Below, in pieces: positions 44,142 through 53,686 of a stretch of 64,000 nt of DNA; positions within the stretch are counted from its first letter, which is position 1; the number at the start of each line of letters is the position of its first letter. Under the pieces are notes generated by a model. That model ran no database searches, was not told the DNA's origin, and saw nothing but the letters and a program-made list of their open reading frames with translations. The position numbers and the translations under genes are program-made. The stretch spans positions 124,001 to 188,000 of the forward strand of contig NZ_FNPF01000003.1 of NCBI RefSeq assembly GCF_900107235.1, given 5' to 3'. The stretch comes from Citreimonas salinaria (lineage in GTDB: Bacteria; Pseudomonadota; Alphaproteobacteria; Rhodobacterales; Rhodobacteraceae).

Positions 44142-45086
44142 TCATTCCCACTCCATCTCCTCGAAGACGCGGCCGGCGTTCTTGGTCGCCAGTTCCTCGA
44201 ACGTGTCGAGCTGCGCCCATTGGCTCTGGTCGACGTAGTAGGACGACGCAAGATCCCCGCCCTCGTCCAGATGCGCGCCGATCTTCTCGCGCAGGTCGCG
44301 CAGGTATTCCGACGTGTAGCGCGTCACCTGCGCCATGTTCGTCGGGTGGCCGTGGCCGGGAATGACGTAGGTCGCGCCCAGCTCGGTGAACGGCCCTTCG
44401 AAGGTCTCGATCCAGGCGTCGGTGTCGGTATCGGGAAAGATCGGCAGCATCCGCTCGTGGAAGGCGATGTCGCCGGCGATGACGATGCCCCATTGCGGAA
44501 TCCAGACCTGCGTGTCGCCCGGCCCGTGCGCCGGGCCCAGGTGCAGCACCTCCAGCGTCACGTCCCCCATCTCGATCACCTCGCGGTCGGAAAACGACCG
44601 GTTCGGCACGACGACCTCGGTGCCCTCGGCGCGGTCGCGGTTGTAGCGCTGCATCCCCTGCAGGATGAAGTCGCCGTTCTCCTCGATCTCGTGGATGGCG
44701 TCCTCGTGCGCGAGGATGTCAACGCCGAGGCCCGCCCAGTACGAATTGCCGAGCATGGCGTGCCCCTGCCCGTTCTCGTTGATCACCAGCTTCACGGGCT
44801 GGTCGGTGATCGCCTCGATCTCGTCGTGCAGCGCCTCGGCCAGACGCGCGCTGGCGCCGCCGTTGATCACGATGACACCGTCGCCGGTGACCACGAAGGA
44901 CAGGTTGTTGTTGTGGCCCGCGTTCTCGTAGGTCGGCGGCGCGGTCGCGCCGATGGCGCTGAAGACGTGCGGGATGACCTCGACCGGCTTGTCGTACAGC
45001 TCGGACTGGGGGTACTTGTCGGCGATGTCCTCGGACGCGGCGGCGGCACCGGCAGCCAGGCTCAGCGCGAGCAGTGTGAAACGCAT
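44142..45086 (-). CDS. Exported metallo-beta-lactamase-fold protein, degenerate metal motif
   Basis: 314 aa. A signal peptide (MRFTLLALSLAAGAAAA) targets it to the periplasm. The fold is recognisable from VVTGDGVIVINGGAS, LHLGPAHGPGDTQVWIPQWGIVIAGDIAFHERMLP and YVIPGHGHPTNM. The usual HxHxDH motif is replaced by NENGQGHAMLGN (residues 103-114), so three or four canonical zinc ligands are absent while the later His, Asp and His motifs remain. It may bind one metal or none, or have a non-hydrolytic role. GGGAGG precedes the ATG. Divergent from kynU. Confidence 0.85.
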   Translation of the reverse strand: MRFTLLALSLAAGAAAASEDIADKYPQSELYDKPVEVIPHVFSAIGATAPPTYENAGHNNNLSFVVTGDGVIVINGGASARLAEALHDEIEAITDQPVKLVINENGQGHAMLGNSYWAGLGVDILAHEDAIHEIEENGDFILQGMQRYNRDRAEGTEVVVPNRSFSDREVIEMGDVTLEVLHLGPAHGPGDTQVWIPQWGIVIAGDIAFHERMLPIFPDTDTDAWIETFEGPFTELGATYVIPGHGHPTNMAQVTRYTSEYLRDLREKIGAHLDEGGDLASSYYVDQSQWAQLDTFEELATKNAGRVFEEMEWE

Positions 45087-45232
45087 GATGAATCCTCCCT
45101 CTCCTGCAAGCATTCACATATTCGAATGGTTCTGCCAAGCGGTCCCGCGCGGCCACTGAAACCGGCCTTGCCAAGGACCGGCCAGCCATTAGGGTGCGCG
45201 GCCAGCCCGATCCATACCGCCGGAGGCGAGAC

Positions 45233-46426
45233 ATGACCGATTTCAGCGCGACCCACGCCAAGTTCCACATCCCCGACGGGGTCATCTACCTCGACGGAAA
45301 CTCGCTGGGTCCGCTGCCGGTCGCCGCGCCCGAGCGGATGCAGAAGATGATGACGGCGGAATGGGGCCAGAGCCTGATCGGCGGCTGGAACGAGCATGGC
45401 TGGATGGCGATGCCGCGCAGCCTGGGCGACCGCATCGGCCGCCTGATCGGGGCCGAGCCGGGACACACGGTGCTGGGCGACACGCTGTCGATCAAGGTGT
45501 TCCAGGCGCTGGCGGCGGCGATCCGGATGCGGCCCGACCGGCGGGTGATCCTGTCGGATACCGGCAACTTCCCCTCGGACCTGTACATCGCCGAGGGGCT
45601 CGTGGACCTGCTGGGCGACGGCTACACGCTCAAGACCGTGGCGCCCGAAGAGGTCGAGGGCGCCATCGACGACACCGTCGCCGCGATCCTCATCACCGAG
45701 GTCGATTACCGCACCGGCCGGCGCCACGACATGGCGCGGCTGACACGCGCGGCGCACGACGCGGGCGCGCTGGCGATCTGGGACCTGGCGCATTCCGCCG
45801 GCGCGTTGCCCGTGCGCGTGGCGGCCGAGGGCGCCGACTTCGCCGTCGGCTGCACCTACAAGTACCTCAATTCCGGCCCCGGCGGCCCGGCCTTCATCTA
45901 CGTCGCCCCGCGCCACGCCGAGCAGGCGAAGCCCGCGCTCGCCGGCTGGCTGGGCCACGACAGGCCCTTCGACTTCGACCTGCGCTACACCCCCGGCGCG
46001 GGGATCGAACGGATGCGCGTCGGCACCCCGCCGGTGCTGCAGATGGCAGCACTCGAGGCCGCGCTGGACGTGTGGGACGGCGTCGACATGGACGACCTGC
46101 GTGCCCGCGCGCTGGAACTGGGCGACCGCTTCATCGCGGGTGTCGAGGCCGCCTGCCCCGACCTGGTCCTCGCGACCCCGCGCGACCACGCCAGCCGCGG
46201 CAGCCAGGTCTCGTTCCGCCACCCCGACGCCTACGCGATCATGCAGGCGCTGATCGCCCGCGGCGTGGTGGGCGATTTCCGCGCGCCCGACATCCTGCGC
46301 TTCGGCATCACGCCGCTCTACATCGGCGAGGCCGAGATCGACGCAGCTGGGGACACGCTGGCCGCGATCCTGCGCGAGGGCGCCTGGGACGATCCGGCCT
46401 TCCGCACGCGCAAGGCCGTCACCTGA
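45233..46426 (+). CDS. kynU: Kynureninase
   Basis: 397 aa, fold-type I PLP enzyme splitting kynurenine to anthranilate and alanine. Opening [38 protein letters not shown] and the PLP lysine (residue 210) in [18 protein letters not shown] are diagnostic, as is the C-terminal [26 protein letters not shown] lies upstream of the ATG at 45233. Tryptophan dioxygenase and formamidase genes are not in the window. The next genes encode a molybdenum hydroxylase on the same strand, 91 bp away. Confidence 0.95.
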   Translation: MTDFSATHAKFHIPDGVIYLDGNSLGPLPVAAPERMQKMMTAEWGQSLIGGWNEHGWMAMPRSLGDRIGRLIGAEPGHTVLGDTLSIKVFQALAAAIRMRPDRRVILSDTGNFPSDLYIAEGLVDLLGDGYTLKTVAPEEVEGAIDDTVAAILITEVDYRTGRRHDMARLTRAAHDAGALAIWDLAHSAGALPVRVAAEGADFAVGCTYKYLNSGPGGPAFIYVAPRHAEQAKPALAGWLGHDRPFDFDLRYTPGAGIERMRVGTPPVLQMAALEAALDVWDGVDMDDLRARALELGDRFIAGVEAACPDLVLATPRDHASRGSQVSFRHPDAYAIMQALIARGVVGDFRAPDILRFGITPLYIGEAEIDAAGDTLAAILREGAWDDPAFRTRKAVT

Positions 46427-46517
46427 CGCGAAGCGCCTGCGCGGCGCCGCCGCGTCCGGTTTGACTTCGGCTCCGGCAGGCGCAACATCCCCTCATCCCG
46501 AACCCCGGAGAGCGCCG

Positions 46518-46973
46518 ATGCCGACCTCGATCACCGTCAATGGCACCGAACACGCCGTCGACCTGCCCGGCGACGTGCCGCTGCTGTGGGTCCTGCGCGA
46601 CGCGCTCGGCCTGACCGGCACCAAGTACGGCTGCGGCGTCGCCGCCTGCGGCGCCTGCACCGTCCACATCGACGGAGAGGCCACCCGTTCGTGCCAGGTG
46701 CGGCTGGCGGACGTCTGGGGCGAGATCACCACGATCGAGGGGCTGGGCAATCCCGACGCCCTGCACCGCCTGCAAGCGGCCTGGATCGAGCACCAGGTCG
46801 CGCAATGCGGCTATTGCCAGTCCGGCCAGCTCATGCAGGCCGCCGACCTGCTGGCCCGCACGCCCGACCCGTCGGACGACGAGATCGACGCCGCCATGTC
46901 GGGCAACCTGTGCCGCTGCGGCACCTATCCCCGCATCCGCGCCGCGATCCGCGCCGCCGCGCAGGGGGCATAA
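46518..46973 (+). CDS. Molybdenum hydroxylase 2Fe-2S subunit (isoquinoline 1-oxidoreductase alpha type)
   Basis: 151 aa with two [2Fe-2S] clusters: the plant-type site [17 protein letters not shown] and the helical site [12 protein letters not shown] ... [16 protein letters not shown]. This two-cluster small subunit passes electrons from the Mo site of the next gene product. Its size and the two-subunit layout without a FAD subunit are those of isoquinoline 1-oxidoreductase/aldehyde dehydrogenase of the IorAB kind. CGGAG precedes the ATG. Three bases separate it from the large subunit. Confidence 0.93.
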   Translation: MPTSITVNGTEHAVDLPGDVPLLWVLRDALGLTGTKYGCGVAACGACTVHIDGEATRSCQVRLADVWGEITTIEGLGNPDALHRLQAAWIEHQVAQCGYCQSGQLMQAADLLARTPDPSDDEIDAAMSGNLCRCGTYPRIRAAIRAAAQGA

Positions 46974-46976
46974 AGC

Positions 46977-49217
46977 ATGGCCAGCATCGGCAAGATCGCC
47001 CGCCGCACGTTCCTGTTCGGCTCGGTCGCCATCCTCGGCGGCGCGGCCTTCGGCGCCTGGTACGTCGCCCAGCCTCCCGCCAACCCGCTGGACCCGCCCG
47101 AAGGCGAGACCGCGATGAACCCCTTTGTGGTGATCGGCGATGGCGGCATCACGCTCGTCGCGCCGCGCGCCGAGATGGGCCAGGGCACCCGGACCACCTG
47201 GGCCGCGCTGCTGGCCGAGGAACTGGACGTCGATCTCGCCCACGTCCGCGTCATCCACGGCCCGCCGGCGCAGGCCTATTACAACACCGCCATGCTGGCC
47301 GAGGCGCTGCCCGGCAAGGGCTACGATGCGTCGGAGATGCGCAACAACTTTGCCGAACTCGTCGGCCGCGCCGGCAAGTTGCTGGACCTGCAGGTCACCG
47401 GCGGCTCGACCGCCATGCGCGACGGGTTCGAGCGCCTGCGCGTGCTGGGCGCGGCCACCCGCGAGGCGCTGAAAGAGGCCGCCGCCCGCCGGCTGGACGT
47501 CGACCGCGTCGACCTGACCACCGAGGCCGGCGCCGTCATCGCGCCCGACGGCACACGCATCGCTTACGCCGACCTCGCCGCCGAGGCGGCGGGCATCGAT
47601 CCGGGCGAGGTGGTGCTGCGCGAACCCGCGGAATGGCGCCTGCTCGGCAGGACCCAGCCGCGCCTCGACGTGCCCGCGAAATCCACCGGCACCGCCCAAT
47701 TCGCCATCGACGTGCGCCTGCCCGACATGCGCTTCGCCGCCCTGCGCCGCGCGCCGCACCGGGGCGGCATGGCGGCCTATGACGACCGGCAGGCCGCCCG
47801 CATGCCGGGGGTCGAGCGCATCGTCGACGTGGGCGACGGCATCGCCGTCATCGCGACCAACACCTGGCTGGCCCAGCAGGCCGCCGACGCCGTGCGGATC
47901 GACTGGGCGGAAATCCCGCCCGGCCCCGCCACGACGGACGAGATGTTCGCCGCGATCGAGGCGGGGTTCGACAGCGACCCCAACTCGACCATGCGCGACG
48001 ACGGCGACGCCGACAGCCTGCCCGACGGCGCTGTCGAGATCACCGCCGAGTACCGCACGCCCTTCCTCGCCCACGCCACGATGGAGCCGATGACCGCCAC
48101 CGCGTGGATCACGCCGGACGGCCTGCGCCTGTGGTGCGGCAACCAGGCGCCGATCTTCACGCGCGACGCCTGCGCCAACGAGGCGGGGATCGACCCCGAG
48201 CAGGTCGAGGTCAACACCACGCTCATGGGCGGCGGCTTCGGCCGGCGGGGCGAGCTCGACTTTTCCGTCTACGCGACCCGCGTGGCCAAGGCCGTGCCCG
48301 GCACCCCGGTGCAGCTGACCTGGTCGCGCGAAGAGGACATGACCCACGACTTCTACCGCCCCGCCAGCATCGCGCGGATGCGCGGCGCGGTGAAGGACGG
48401 CCGCCCGGTGCTGATCGACGCCGCCGTGTCGGGCCCGTCGGTGTCGCGCCAGGCGCTGGACCGCTGGACGGGCTTTGCGCCCGGCGGGGCCGACAAGGGC
48501 CACGTCGACGCGTTGTTCAACCAGCCCTACGCCGTGCCGAACTACCGCGTGCGCGGGTATCTGGCCGATCTCGACGTGCCGATCGGGTTCTGGCGCTCGG
48601 TCGGCGCCTCGCATAACGGCTTCTACCACGAAAGCTTCGTCGACGAGCTGGCCCACGCCGCCGGCGCCGACCCGCTGCAATTCCGCATGGACGCCACCTA
48701 CGACGAGTGGGAGCCCGCCTGGCGCGTCCTCGAAGCCGTTCGCGACCTGTCCGGCTGGGACGCAGGCAAGCCCGAGGGCACAGGGCGCGGCGTCGCGATG
48801 GTCTATTCCTTCGGCACCCCCGTCGCCATCGTGATCGAAGTGCAGGACCAGGACGCCGCGATCCGCCTGACCCGCGCCTGGATCGCCGCCGATCCCGGCG
48901 TGGCGCTGGACCCCGGCATCATAGAGGCGCAGTTGACCGGCGGCATGGTCTACGGCTTGTCCGCGGCCATCGGCGAGGAAATCACCTTCGACGGGCGCGT
49001 GGCCCAGCAGAAGAACTTCCCCGACTACGAACCGCTGCGCATGACGCAGATGCCGAAGGTCGAGACCCGCATCCTGCAGGTGCAGGACCGGATCGGCGGC
49101 ATCGGAGAGGTCGGCACGCCCCCCGCCGCCCCGGCGCTCGCGAACGCGATCTTCGACCTGACCGGCGAGCGGGCCCGCGAGCTGCCCTTGCGCAAGCGGT
49201 TCGATTTCGTCATCTGA
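46977..49217 (+). CDS. Molybdopterin-binding hydroxylase large subunit (IorB type)
   Basis: 746 aa. A Tat-like signal (residues 1-30, RRTFLFGSVAILGGAAFG) suggests export or anchoring of the folded enzyme. Mo-cofactor motifs follow in order: RAEMGQGTRTTWAALLAEELDVDL, TTLMGGGFGRRGELDFSVYA, PIGFWRSVGASHNGFYHESFVDELA and the C-terminal GGIGEVGTPPAAPALANAI containing the active-site Glu. IorB-type enzymes hydroxylate N-heterocycles or oxidise aldehydes and pass electrons through the [2Fe-2S] subunit. No FAD subunit or cytochrome is adjacent. Substrate unknown. Confidence 0.92.
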   Translation: MASIGKIARRTFLFGSVAILGGAAFGAWYVAQPPANPLDPPEGETAMNPFVVIGDGGITLVAPRAEMGQGTRTTWAALLAEELDVDLAHVRVIHGPPAQAYYNTAMLAEALPGKGYDASEMRNNFAELVGRAGKLLDLQVTGGSTAMRDGFERLRVLGAATREALKEAAARRLDVDRVDLTTEAGAVIAPDGTRIAYADLAAEAAGIDPGEVVLREPAEWRLLGRTQPRLDVPAKSTGTAQFAIDVRLPDMRFAALRRAPHRGGMAAYDDRQAARMPGVERIVDVGDGIAVIATNTWLAQQAADAVRIDWAEIPPGPATTDEMFAAIEAGFDSDPNSTMRDDGDADSLPDGAVEITAEYRTPFLAHATMEPMTATAWITPDGLRLWCGNQAPIFTRDACANEAGIDPEQVEVNTTLMGGGFGRRGELDFSVYATRVAKAVPGTPVQLTWSREEDMTHDFYRPASIARMRGAVKDGRPVLIDAAVSGPSVSRQALDRWTGFAPGGADKGHVDALFNQPYAVPNYRVRGYLADLDVPIGFWRSVGASHNGFYHESFVDELAHAAGADPLQFRMDATYDEWEPAWRVLEAVRDLSGWDAGKPEGTGRGVAMVYSFGTPVAIVIEVQDQDAAIRLTRAWIAADPGVALDPGIIEAQLTGGMVYGLSAAIGEEITFDGRVAQQKNFPDYEPLRMTQMPKVETRILQVQDRIGGIGEVGTPPAAPALANAIFDLTGERARELPLRKRFDFVI

Positions 49218-49266
49218 GCGGAGGGTGCCCCGGCACCCGCTCTCTCAACCAGACGCCCGAGGCTCG

Positions 49267-50157
49267 ATGACGCAGATCGGCGAAATCCGTGTGGCAACCG
49301 CGCTGGTTCTCGTCAGCGGCGTGCTCTGGGGCTTCTACTGGATACCCGTGCGCGCGCTGGCCGGGATGGGCCTTGGCGGCGCATGGGGCACCGCGGCGAT
49401 CGCGGGCGCCGCGACCCTGCTGCTGGTGCCCTTCGCCCTGCGCGGCCTGGGCGCCGCCGCGCGCGCGGGCCTTGCCGGCGCCGTGCCGGTGGCGCTCGGC
49501 GGCGCGGCCTTCGCGCTCTACTCGATCGGGTTCCTCTATGGCCGCGTGGCGCTGGTGGCGCTGCTCTACTTCCTGACCCCGGTCTGGAGCGTGCTGATCG
49601 CGCGCGTCGTCTTCGGCCTGCGCACGCCCCCGCTGCGGCTGGTCGCGGTCGGGGTGGGCCTCGCCGGCCTCGCGATCATGCTGGGCGCCGGGGGCCAGGT
49701 GCCGCTGCCGCGCGGCGCGGGCGAATGGATGGGCCTGATCGCAGGCGTCCTGTGGTCGGTGTCGTCCATCGGCATCCGCAACGGGCCAGCACTGCCGCCG
49801 CCGACCTCGGCCTGCGTCTTCACGCTGGGCGCGACCTTCACGGCGCTGGCCTGCGTGCCGCTGCTGTCGGGGCCATCGGCCGGCCTGCCGGCGGACATGC
49901 TGCCCGCGATCGCCCTCGCGCTCGGCACCGGCGCGCTGTGGTGGTCGGGCGCCATCGCGCTGCTGATCTGGGCGACCGCGCGGCTCGATCCCGCGCGCGT
50001 CGGCATCCTGCTGATGTCCGAGGTCCTGGTCGGCGCCACCTCGGCCGCCGCCTTCGCCGGAGAGCACCTCTCTCCGTTCGAGCTCGCCGGCGGCGCGCTC
50101 GTGCTGCTGGCCGGCGCGCTCGAGATCTGGCCCCAGCACCGCGCCGTGCCGATCTGA
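49267..50157 (+). CDS. EamA/DMT-family transporter
   Basis: 296 aa with ten predicted transmembrane helices in two five-helix EamA repeats: ATALVLVSGVLWGFYWIPVRAL starts repeat 1 and WMGLIAGVLWSVSSIGIRNG starts repeat 2; VLVGATSAAAFAGEHLSPFELAGGALVLLAG is the usual C-terminal segment. These are drug/metabolite exporters of the inner membrane. It starts at ATG 49267, 49 bp after the Mo hydroxylase, and could export its product; that is inference from position. Confidence 0.88.
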   Translation: MTQIGEIRVATALVLVSGVLWGFYWIPVRALAGMGLGGAWGTAAIAGAATLLLVPFALRGLGAAARAGLAGAVPVALGGAAFALYSIGFLYGRVALVALLYFLTPVWSVLIARVVFGLRTPPLRLVAVGVGLAGLAIMLGAGGQVPLPRGAGEWMGLIAGVLWSVSSIGIRNGPALPPPTSACVFTLGATFTALACVPLLSGPSAGLPADMLPAIALALGTGALWWSGAIALLIWATARLDPARVGILLMSEVLVGATSAAAFAGEHLSPFELAGGALVLLAGALEIWPQHRAVPI

Positions 50158-50208
50158 GCCCGGTGCGAGTCGAGTTTCCGGCGTCCCGCCGGCGTGGCAA
50201 ACGGCACC

Positions 50209-50286
50209 AATTCCTGACGAAAGGTTAATTCGTCCCTGCAAGCCATTGATTTCGCTTGCGCGAATCCGTGTCCCATCGTGGGACAC
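50209..50286 (+). repeat. 78-bp dispersed repeat, copy 3
   Basis: Third ungapped copy of the repeat, between the converging EamA and amidotransferase genes. Its palindrome GTGTCCCA-TCG-TGGGACAC (50268-50286) has perfect 8-bp arms. The aligned register reads CTG ACG AAA GGT TAA at its 5' part, parallel to the real gene end in copy 2, although here it is not joined to an annotated gene. Confidence 0.85.
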
Positions 50287-50322
50287 GCGGCCGGGCCCCG
50301 TTCCGATCGGTCCTCGCGCCCC

Positions 50323-51099
50323 TCAGGCCGAGCGTTGCAACGGCGCCCGCTTCCCCTCGGCCCAGGCCCGCGCGGCATCCCCGAAGGCCCGGAACAGCGG
50401 CCGCGACACCGGATCGTTCGCCGCGTCCCATTCCGGGTGCCATTGCACCGACAGGGTGAAGCCCGGCGCGCCGTCGATCCGGATCGCCTCGGGCGTCCCG
50501 TCCGGCGCGTGCCCCTCGATCACGACGCGGCTGCCCGGTCGGTTGATTCCCTGCCCGTGCAGCGTGTTGGTCATCACCTCGGTCGCGCCGAACAGCCGAT
50601 GGAACACGCCGCCCTCGACCAGCCGGACGATGTGGCGCAGCGCGAACTTCTCCTCCAGCGTGCCGTCGGGCGGCATCCGGTGGTTCAGCCGCCCCGGCAG
50701 GTCGCGGATCTCGGGGTAGAGCGAGCCGCCCATTGCCACGTTGACCTCCTGAAACCCGCGGCAGATGCCGAAGACCGGCTGCCCGCGCTCGACGCAGGCC
50801 CGCACCAGCGGCAGCGTGACCGCGTCGCGGGCGCGGTCATGGGCGCCGTGCGCCTCGGTCCATTCCTCGCCGTATTCCTCGGGATGCACGTTGGGCCGAC
50901 CGCCGGTCAGCAGGAACCCATCGCAGATCTCGAGCAGCTCGTTCACCGAGACGAAGGCCGGATCGGCGGGGATCAGCATCGGCACGCAATCCGAGACCTG
51001 CGCCACCGCCTCGGAGTTCATCACGCCGCCCGCATGGGTCGGGTACTGGTCGTTGACCAGGTGCTGGTTGCCGATGATGCCGATGACGGGTCTGGACAT
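50323..51099 (-). CDS. Class I glutamine amidotransferase-like hydrolase (PuuD type)
   Basis: 258 aa, peptidase C26 family. It opens MSRPVIGIIGNQHLVNDQYPTHAGG, has GFLLTGGRPNVHPEEYG, the nucleophile elbow VFGICRGFQEVNVAMGGSLYPEI and the catalytic His/Glu in LSVQWHPEWD. The closest named function is gamma-glutamyl-gamma-aminobutyrate hydrolase of putrescine breakdown, which would fit an organism with agmatinase, but no other puu genes are nearby. AAAGGAG lies six bases before the ATG. Confidence 0.88.
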   Translation of the reverse strand: MSRPVIGIIGNQHLVNDQYPTHAGGVMNSEAVAQVSDCVPMLIPADPAFVSVNELLEICDGFLLTGGRPNVHPEEYGEEWTEAHGAHDRARDAVTLPLVRACVERGQPVFGICRGFQEVNVAMGGSLYPEIRDLPGRLNHRMPPDGTLEEKFALRHIVRLVEGGVFHRLFGATEVMTNTLHGQGINRPGSRVVIEGHAPDGTPEAIRIDGAPGFTLSVQWHPEWDAANDPVSRPLFRAFGDAARAWAEGKRAPLQRSA

Positions 51100-51311
51100 G
51101 TGCGCGCTCCTTTCGTCGGAACATAACCTTCCAGTGCGGCGGGCAAAAGGCCGACGTCGCAGTCGGCCCGCCCCGACCACGGCCGTCTGCCCGTTTTCAA
51201 GCAACGCGGGCGCCGGCTCCATCTTCGCGATCAGCCGTGAAGACTCCGTTCATCGCAACGCGCCGACTGGTCCTCGGCGCGGGATCGGGAACCGGCCGAG
51301 TGGCAAAGCCA

Positions 51312-51338
51312 GGGCGGGCGCGCGAAGCGCGCCCGCCC
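51312..51338 (-). terminator. GC hairpin after glcB
   Basis: A perfect 12-bp stem, GGGCGGGCGCGC (51312-51323) against GCGCGCCCGCCC (51327-51338), 35 bp past the glcB stop. There is little U-tract on the minus strand (CTTT), so termination strength is uncertain. Confidence 0.6.
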
Positions 51339-51372
51339 CCCGTGGCGACCCGCGCAAGCGGGGCGCAAACCC

Positions 51373-53526
51373 TCAGCCCGCCGCCTGCGCCTTCAGCTCC
51401 AGCCGTCGGGCGTGCAGCACCGGCTCGGTATAGCCCGAGGGCTGAACACGCCCCTCGAACACCAGGTCGCAGGCTGCGCGGAAGGCGACGCCGTCGAAAC
51501 CGGGCGCCATCGGGCGATAGTGCGGATCGTCGGCGTTCTGGCGGTCGACCACCTCGGCCATGCGCTGCATGATCGCCATGGTGTCGTCGCGCGAGATCAC
51601 GCCGTGGTGCAGCCAGTTGGCGATGTGCTGGGAACTGATCCGGCAGGTGGCGCGGTCCTCCATCAGGCCCACGTCGCGGATGTCGGGCACCTTCGAGCAT
51701 CCGACGCCTTGGTCGATCCAGCGCACCACGTAGCCGAGAATGCCTTGTGCGTTGTTCTCGACCTCGCGGGTGATCTGCTCTTTCGACCACTTGCGGAAGC
51801 GGGCCAGCGGGATGTCCAGCACCGTGTCCACGTGCGCGCGCCGCCCGCCCGAGCGCAGGGCCTCCTGCACCGCGAAGACGTCGACCTGGTGGTAGTGCAG
51901 CGCGTGCAGCGTGGCGGCGGTCGGCGACGGCACCCAGGCGCAGTTCGCCCCCGCCTTCGGGTGCTCGATCTTCGCCTCGAGCATCGCGGCCATCTTGTCG
52001 GGCATGGCCCACATGCCCTTGCCGATCTGCGCGCGGCCCGACAGCCCGCATTCGAGGCCAATATCGACGTTGCGATCCTCGTAGCCGCCGATCCAGGCCT
52101 TGCGCTTGATGAAGTCCTTGCGGCTGAACGGCCCCGCCTCCATCGAGGTGTGGATCTCGTCCCCCGTGCGGTCGAGGAAGCCGGTGTTGATGAAGGCGAC
52201 GCGGTGCTTCGCGGCGCGGATGCACTGCTTGAGGTTCACCGTCGTGCGGCGTTCCTCGTCCATGATGCCCAGCTTGACGGTGTATCGCGGCAGGCCCAGT
52301 ACCTGTTCGACGTGTGTCATGATCTCGTCGGTGAAGGCGACCTCGTCGGGGCCGTGCATCTTGGGCTTCACCACGTACACGCTGCCCGCGTGGCTGTTTC
52401 GCAGCCCTTCGATCTTGGCGAGGTCGTGCTTGGCGATGGCGACGGTGACCATGGCGTCCATCAGCCCTTCGAAGATCTCCTCTCCGTCGCGGGTCAGGAT
52501 CGCGGGGTTGGTCATCAGGTGGCCGACGTTGCGCACCAGCATCAGCGCGCGGCCGTTGACCGCCATTTCGCCACCGCCTGCCGCGATGTAGACTGGGTCC
52601 TCGTTCAGCTCGCGGGTGACCGTCTCGCCACCCTTGTCGAAGCTGTCGGTCAGGTCGCCCTTCATCAGGCCCAGCCAGTTGCGATAGGCCAGCACCTTGT
52701 CCTCGGCATCGACGCAGGCGACGGAATCCTCGCAATCCATGATCGCGCTGACGGCCGATTCCAGCCGCACGTCGGCAAGGCCCGCCTGGTCGCGCGACCC
52801 GATCGGGTGGGTGCGGTCGAAGCGCAGTTCCACGTGCAACCCGTTGTTGCGCAGCAGCACCGCCTGCGGTGCCTTGGGGTGGCCGAGGAAGCCCACGAAC
52901 TTGGTCGGCTCTTCGAGCGGGCGGTCGTCGACCAGCAGCTGACCCTTGCTGACGTGATAGCGGCGGGCATCTGCGTGGCTGCCGCCGTCGATCGGGAACG
53001 CGGTGTCGAGGAAGACGCGCGCCCGCGCCACGACGCGCGCGCCGCGGCCCTTGTCGTAGCCGCCCGCGGGCGGTTTCGAGCCCGTCGCGTCGGTGCCGTA
53101 GAACCCGTCGTAGAGGCTGCCCCAGCGGGCGTTGGCGGCGTTGAGCGCGTAACGCGCGTTGGTGATCGGCACCACCAGCTGCGGCCCGGCGACGCTGGCG
53201 ATCTCGGGGTCCACGTTGACGGTATCGATCTCGAAATCCTCGCCCTCGGGCAGCAGGTAGCCGATTTCTTCCAGGAAAGCCTTGTAGGCTTCGTGGTCGT
53301 GCGGCTGGTTGACGCGCGCCTTGTGCCACTGGTCGATCTGGCGCTGCAGGTCCTCCCGAATGGCAAGAAATTGCGCGTTGCGAGGACCGAAATCATGGGC
53401 AAGGTCGCTCAGCCCCTTCCAGAAGGCGTCGGCGGCGACATCCGTGCCCGGCAGCGCCTCGTCCTCGATAAAACGCGCAAGCTGCGCGTCGACCTGCAAT
53501 CCGTGGCGGTCCACTCGATCGGCCAT
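51373..53526 (-). CDS. glcB: Malate synthase G
   Basis: 717 aa, the length of the G isoform. It condenses glyoxylate with acetyl-CoA. Family parts: FAKx-like lead-in replaced by [97 protein letters not shown] and [32 protein letters not shown] precedes the ATG at 53526. Isocitrate lyase is not in the window; glyoxylate could come from glycolate or the ethylmalonyl-CoA route. Single gene with a hairpin behind it. Confidence 0.97.
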   Translation of the reverse strand: MADRVDRHGLQVDAQLARFIEDEALPGTDVAADAFWKGLSDLAHDFGPRNAQFLAIREDLQRQIDQWHKARVNQPHDHEAYKAFLEEIGYLLPEGEDFEIDTVNVDPEIASVAGPQLVVPITNARYALNAANARWGSLYDGFYGTDATGSKPPAGGYDKGRGARVVARARVFLDTAFPIDGGSHADARRYHVSKGQLLVDDRPLEEPTKFVGFLGHPKAPQAVLLRNNGLHVELRFDRTHPIGSRDQAGLADVRLESAVSAIMDCEDSVACVDAEDKVLAYRNWLGLMKGDLTDSFDKGGETVTRELNEDPVYIAAGGGEMAVNGRALMLVRNVGHLMTNPAILTRDGEEIFEGLMDAMVTVAIAKHDLAKIEGLRNSHAGSVYVVKPKMHGPDEVAFTDEIMTHVEQVLGLPRYTVKLGIMDEERRTTVNLKQCIRAAKHRVAFINTGFLDRTGDEIHTSMEAGPFSRKDFIKRKAWIGGYEDRNVDIGLECGLSGRAQIGKGMWAMPDKMAAMLEAKIEHPKAGANCAWVPSPTAATLHALHYHQVDVFAVQEALRSGGRRAHVDTVLDIPLARFRKWSKEQITREVENNAQGILGYVVRWIDQGVGCSKVPDIRDVGLMEDRATCRISSQHIANWLHHGVISRDDTMAIMQRMAEVVDRQNADDPHYRPMAPGFDGVAFRAACDLVFEGRVQPSGYTEPVLHARRLELKAQAAG

Positions 53527-53686
53527 GTCTCTTCCCCGTGTAAATGCGATACGCGGCTGTGCGTCCCGATCCGGTCTAGAAAGAAAGTTTCCGATACGCA
53601 ACGGATGCGGTCAGAAATGTGGACCGGTTCTGCCGTTCACGCGCGGCCTAGACGCCTTGCCCGGATGCTTGCCGGCGGCGCGGCGA

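Noticed and set aside
46419-48680. 753-codon minus-strand frame opposite the Mo hydroxylase
   Set aside because: Antisense shadow of the IorAB-type genes, which carry all cofactor motifs.
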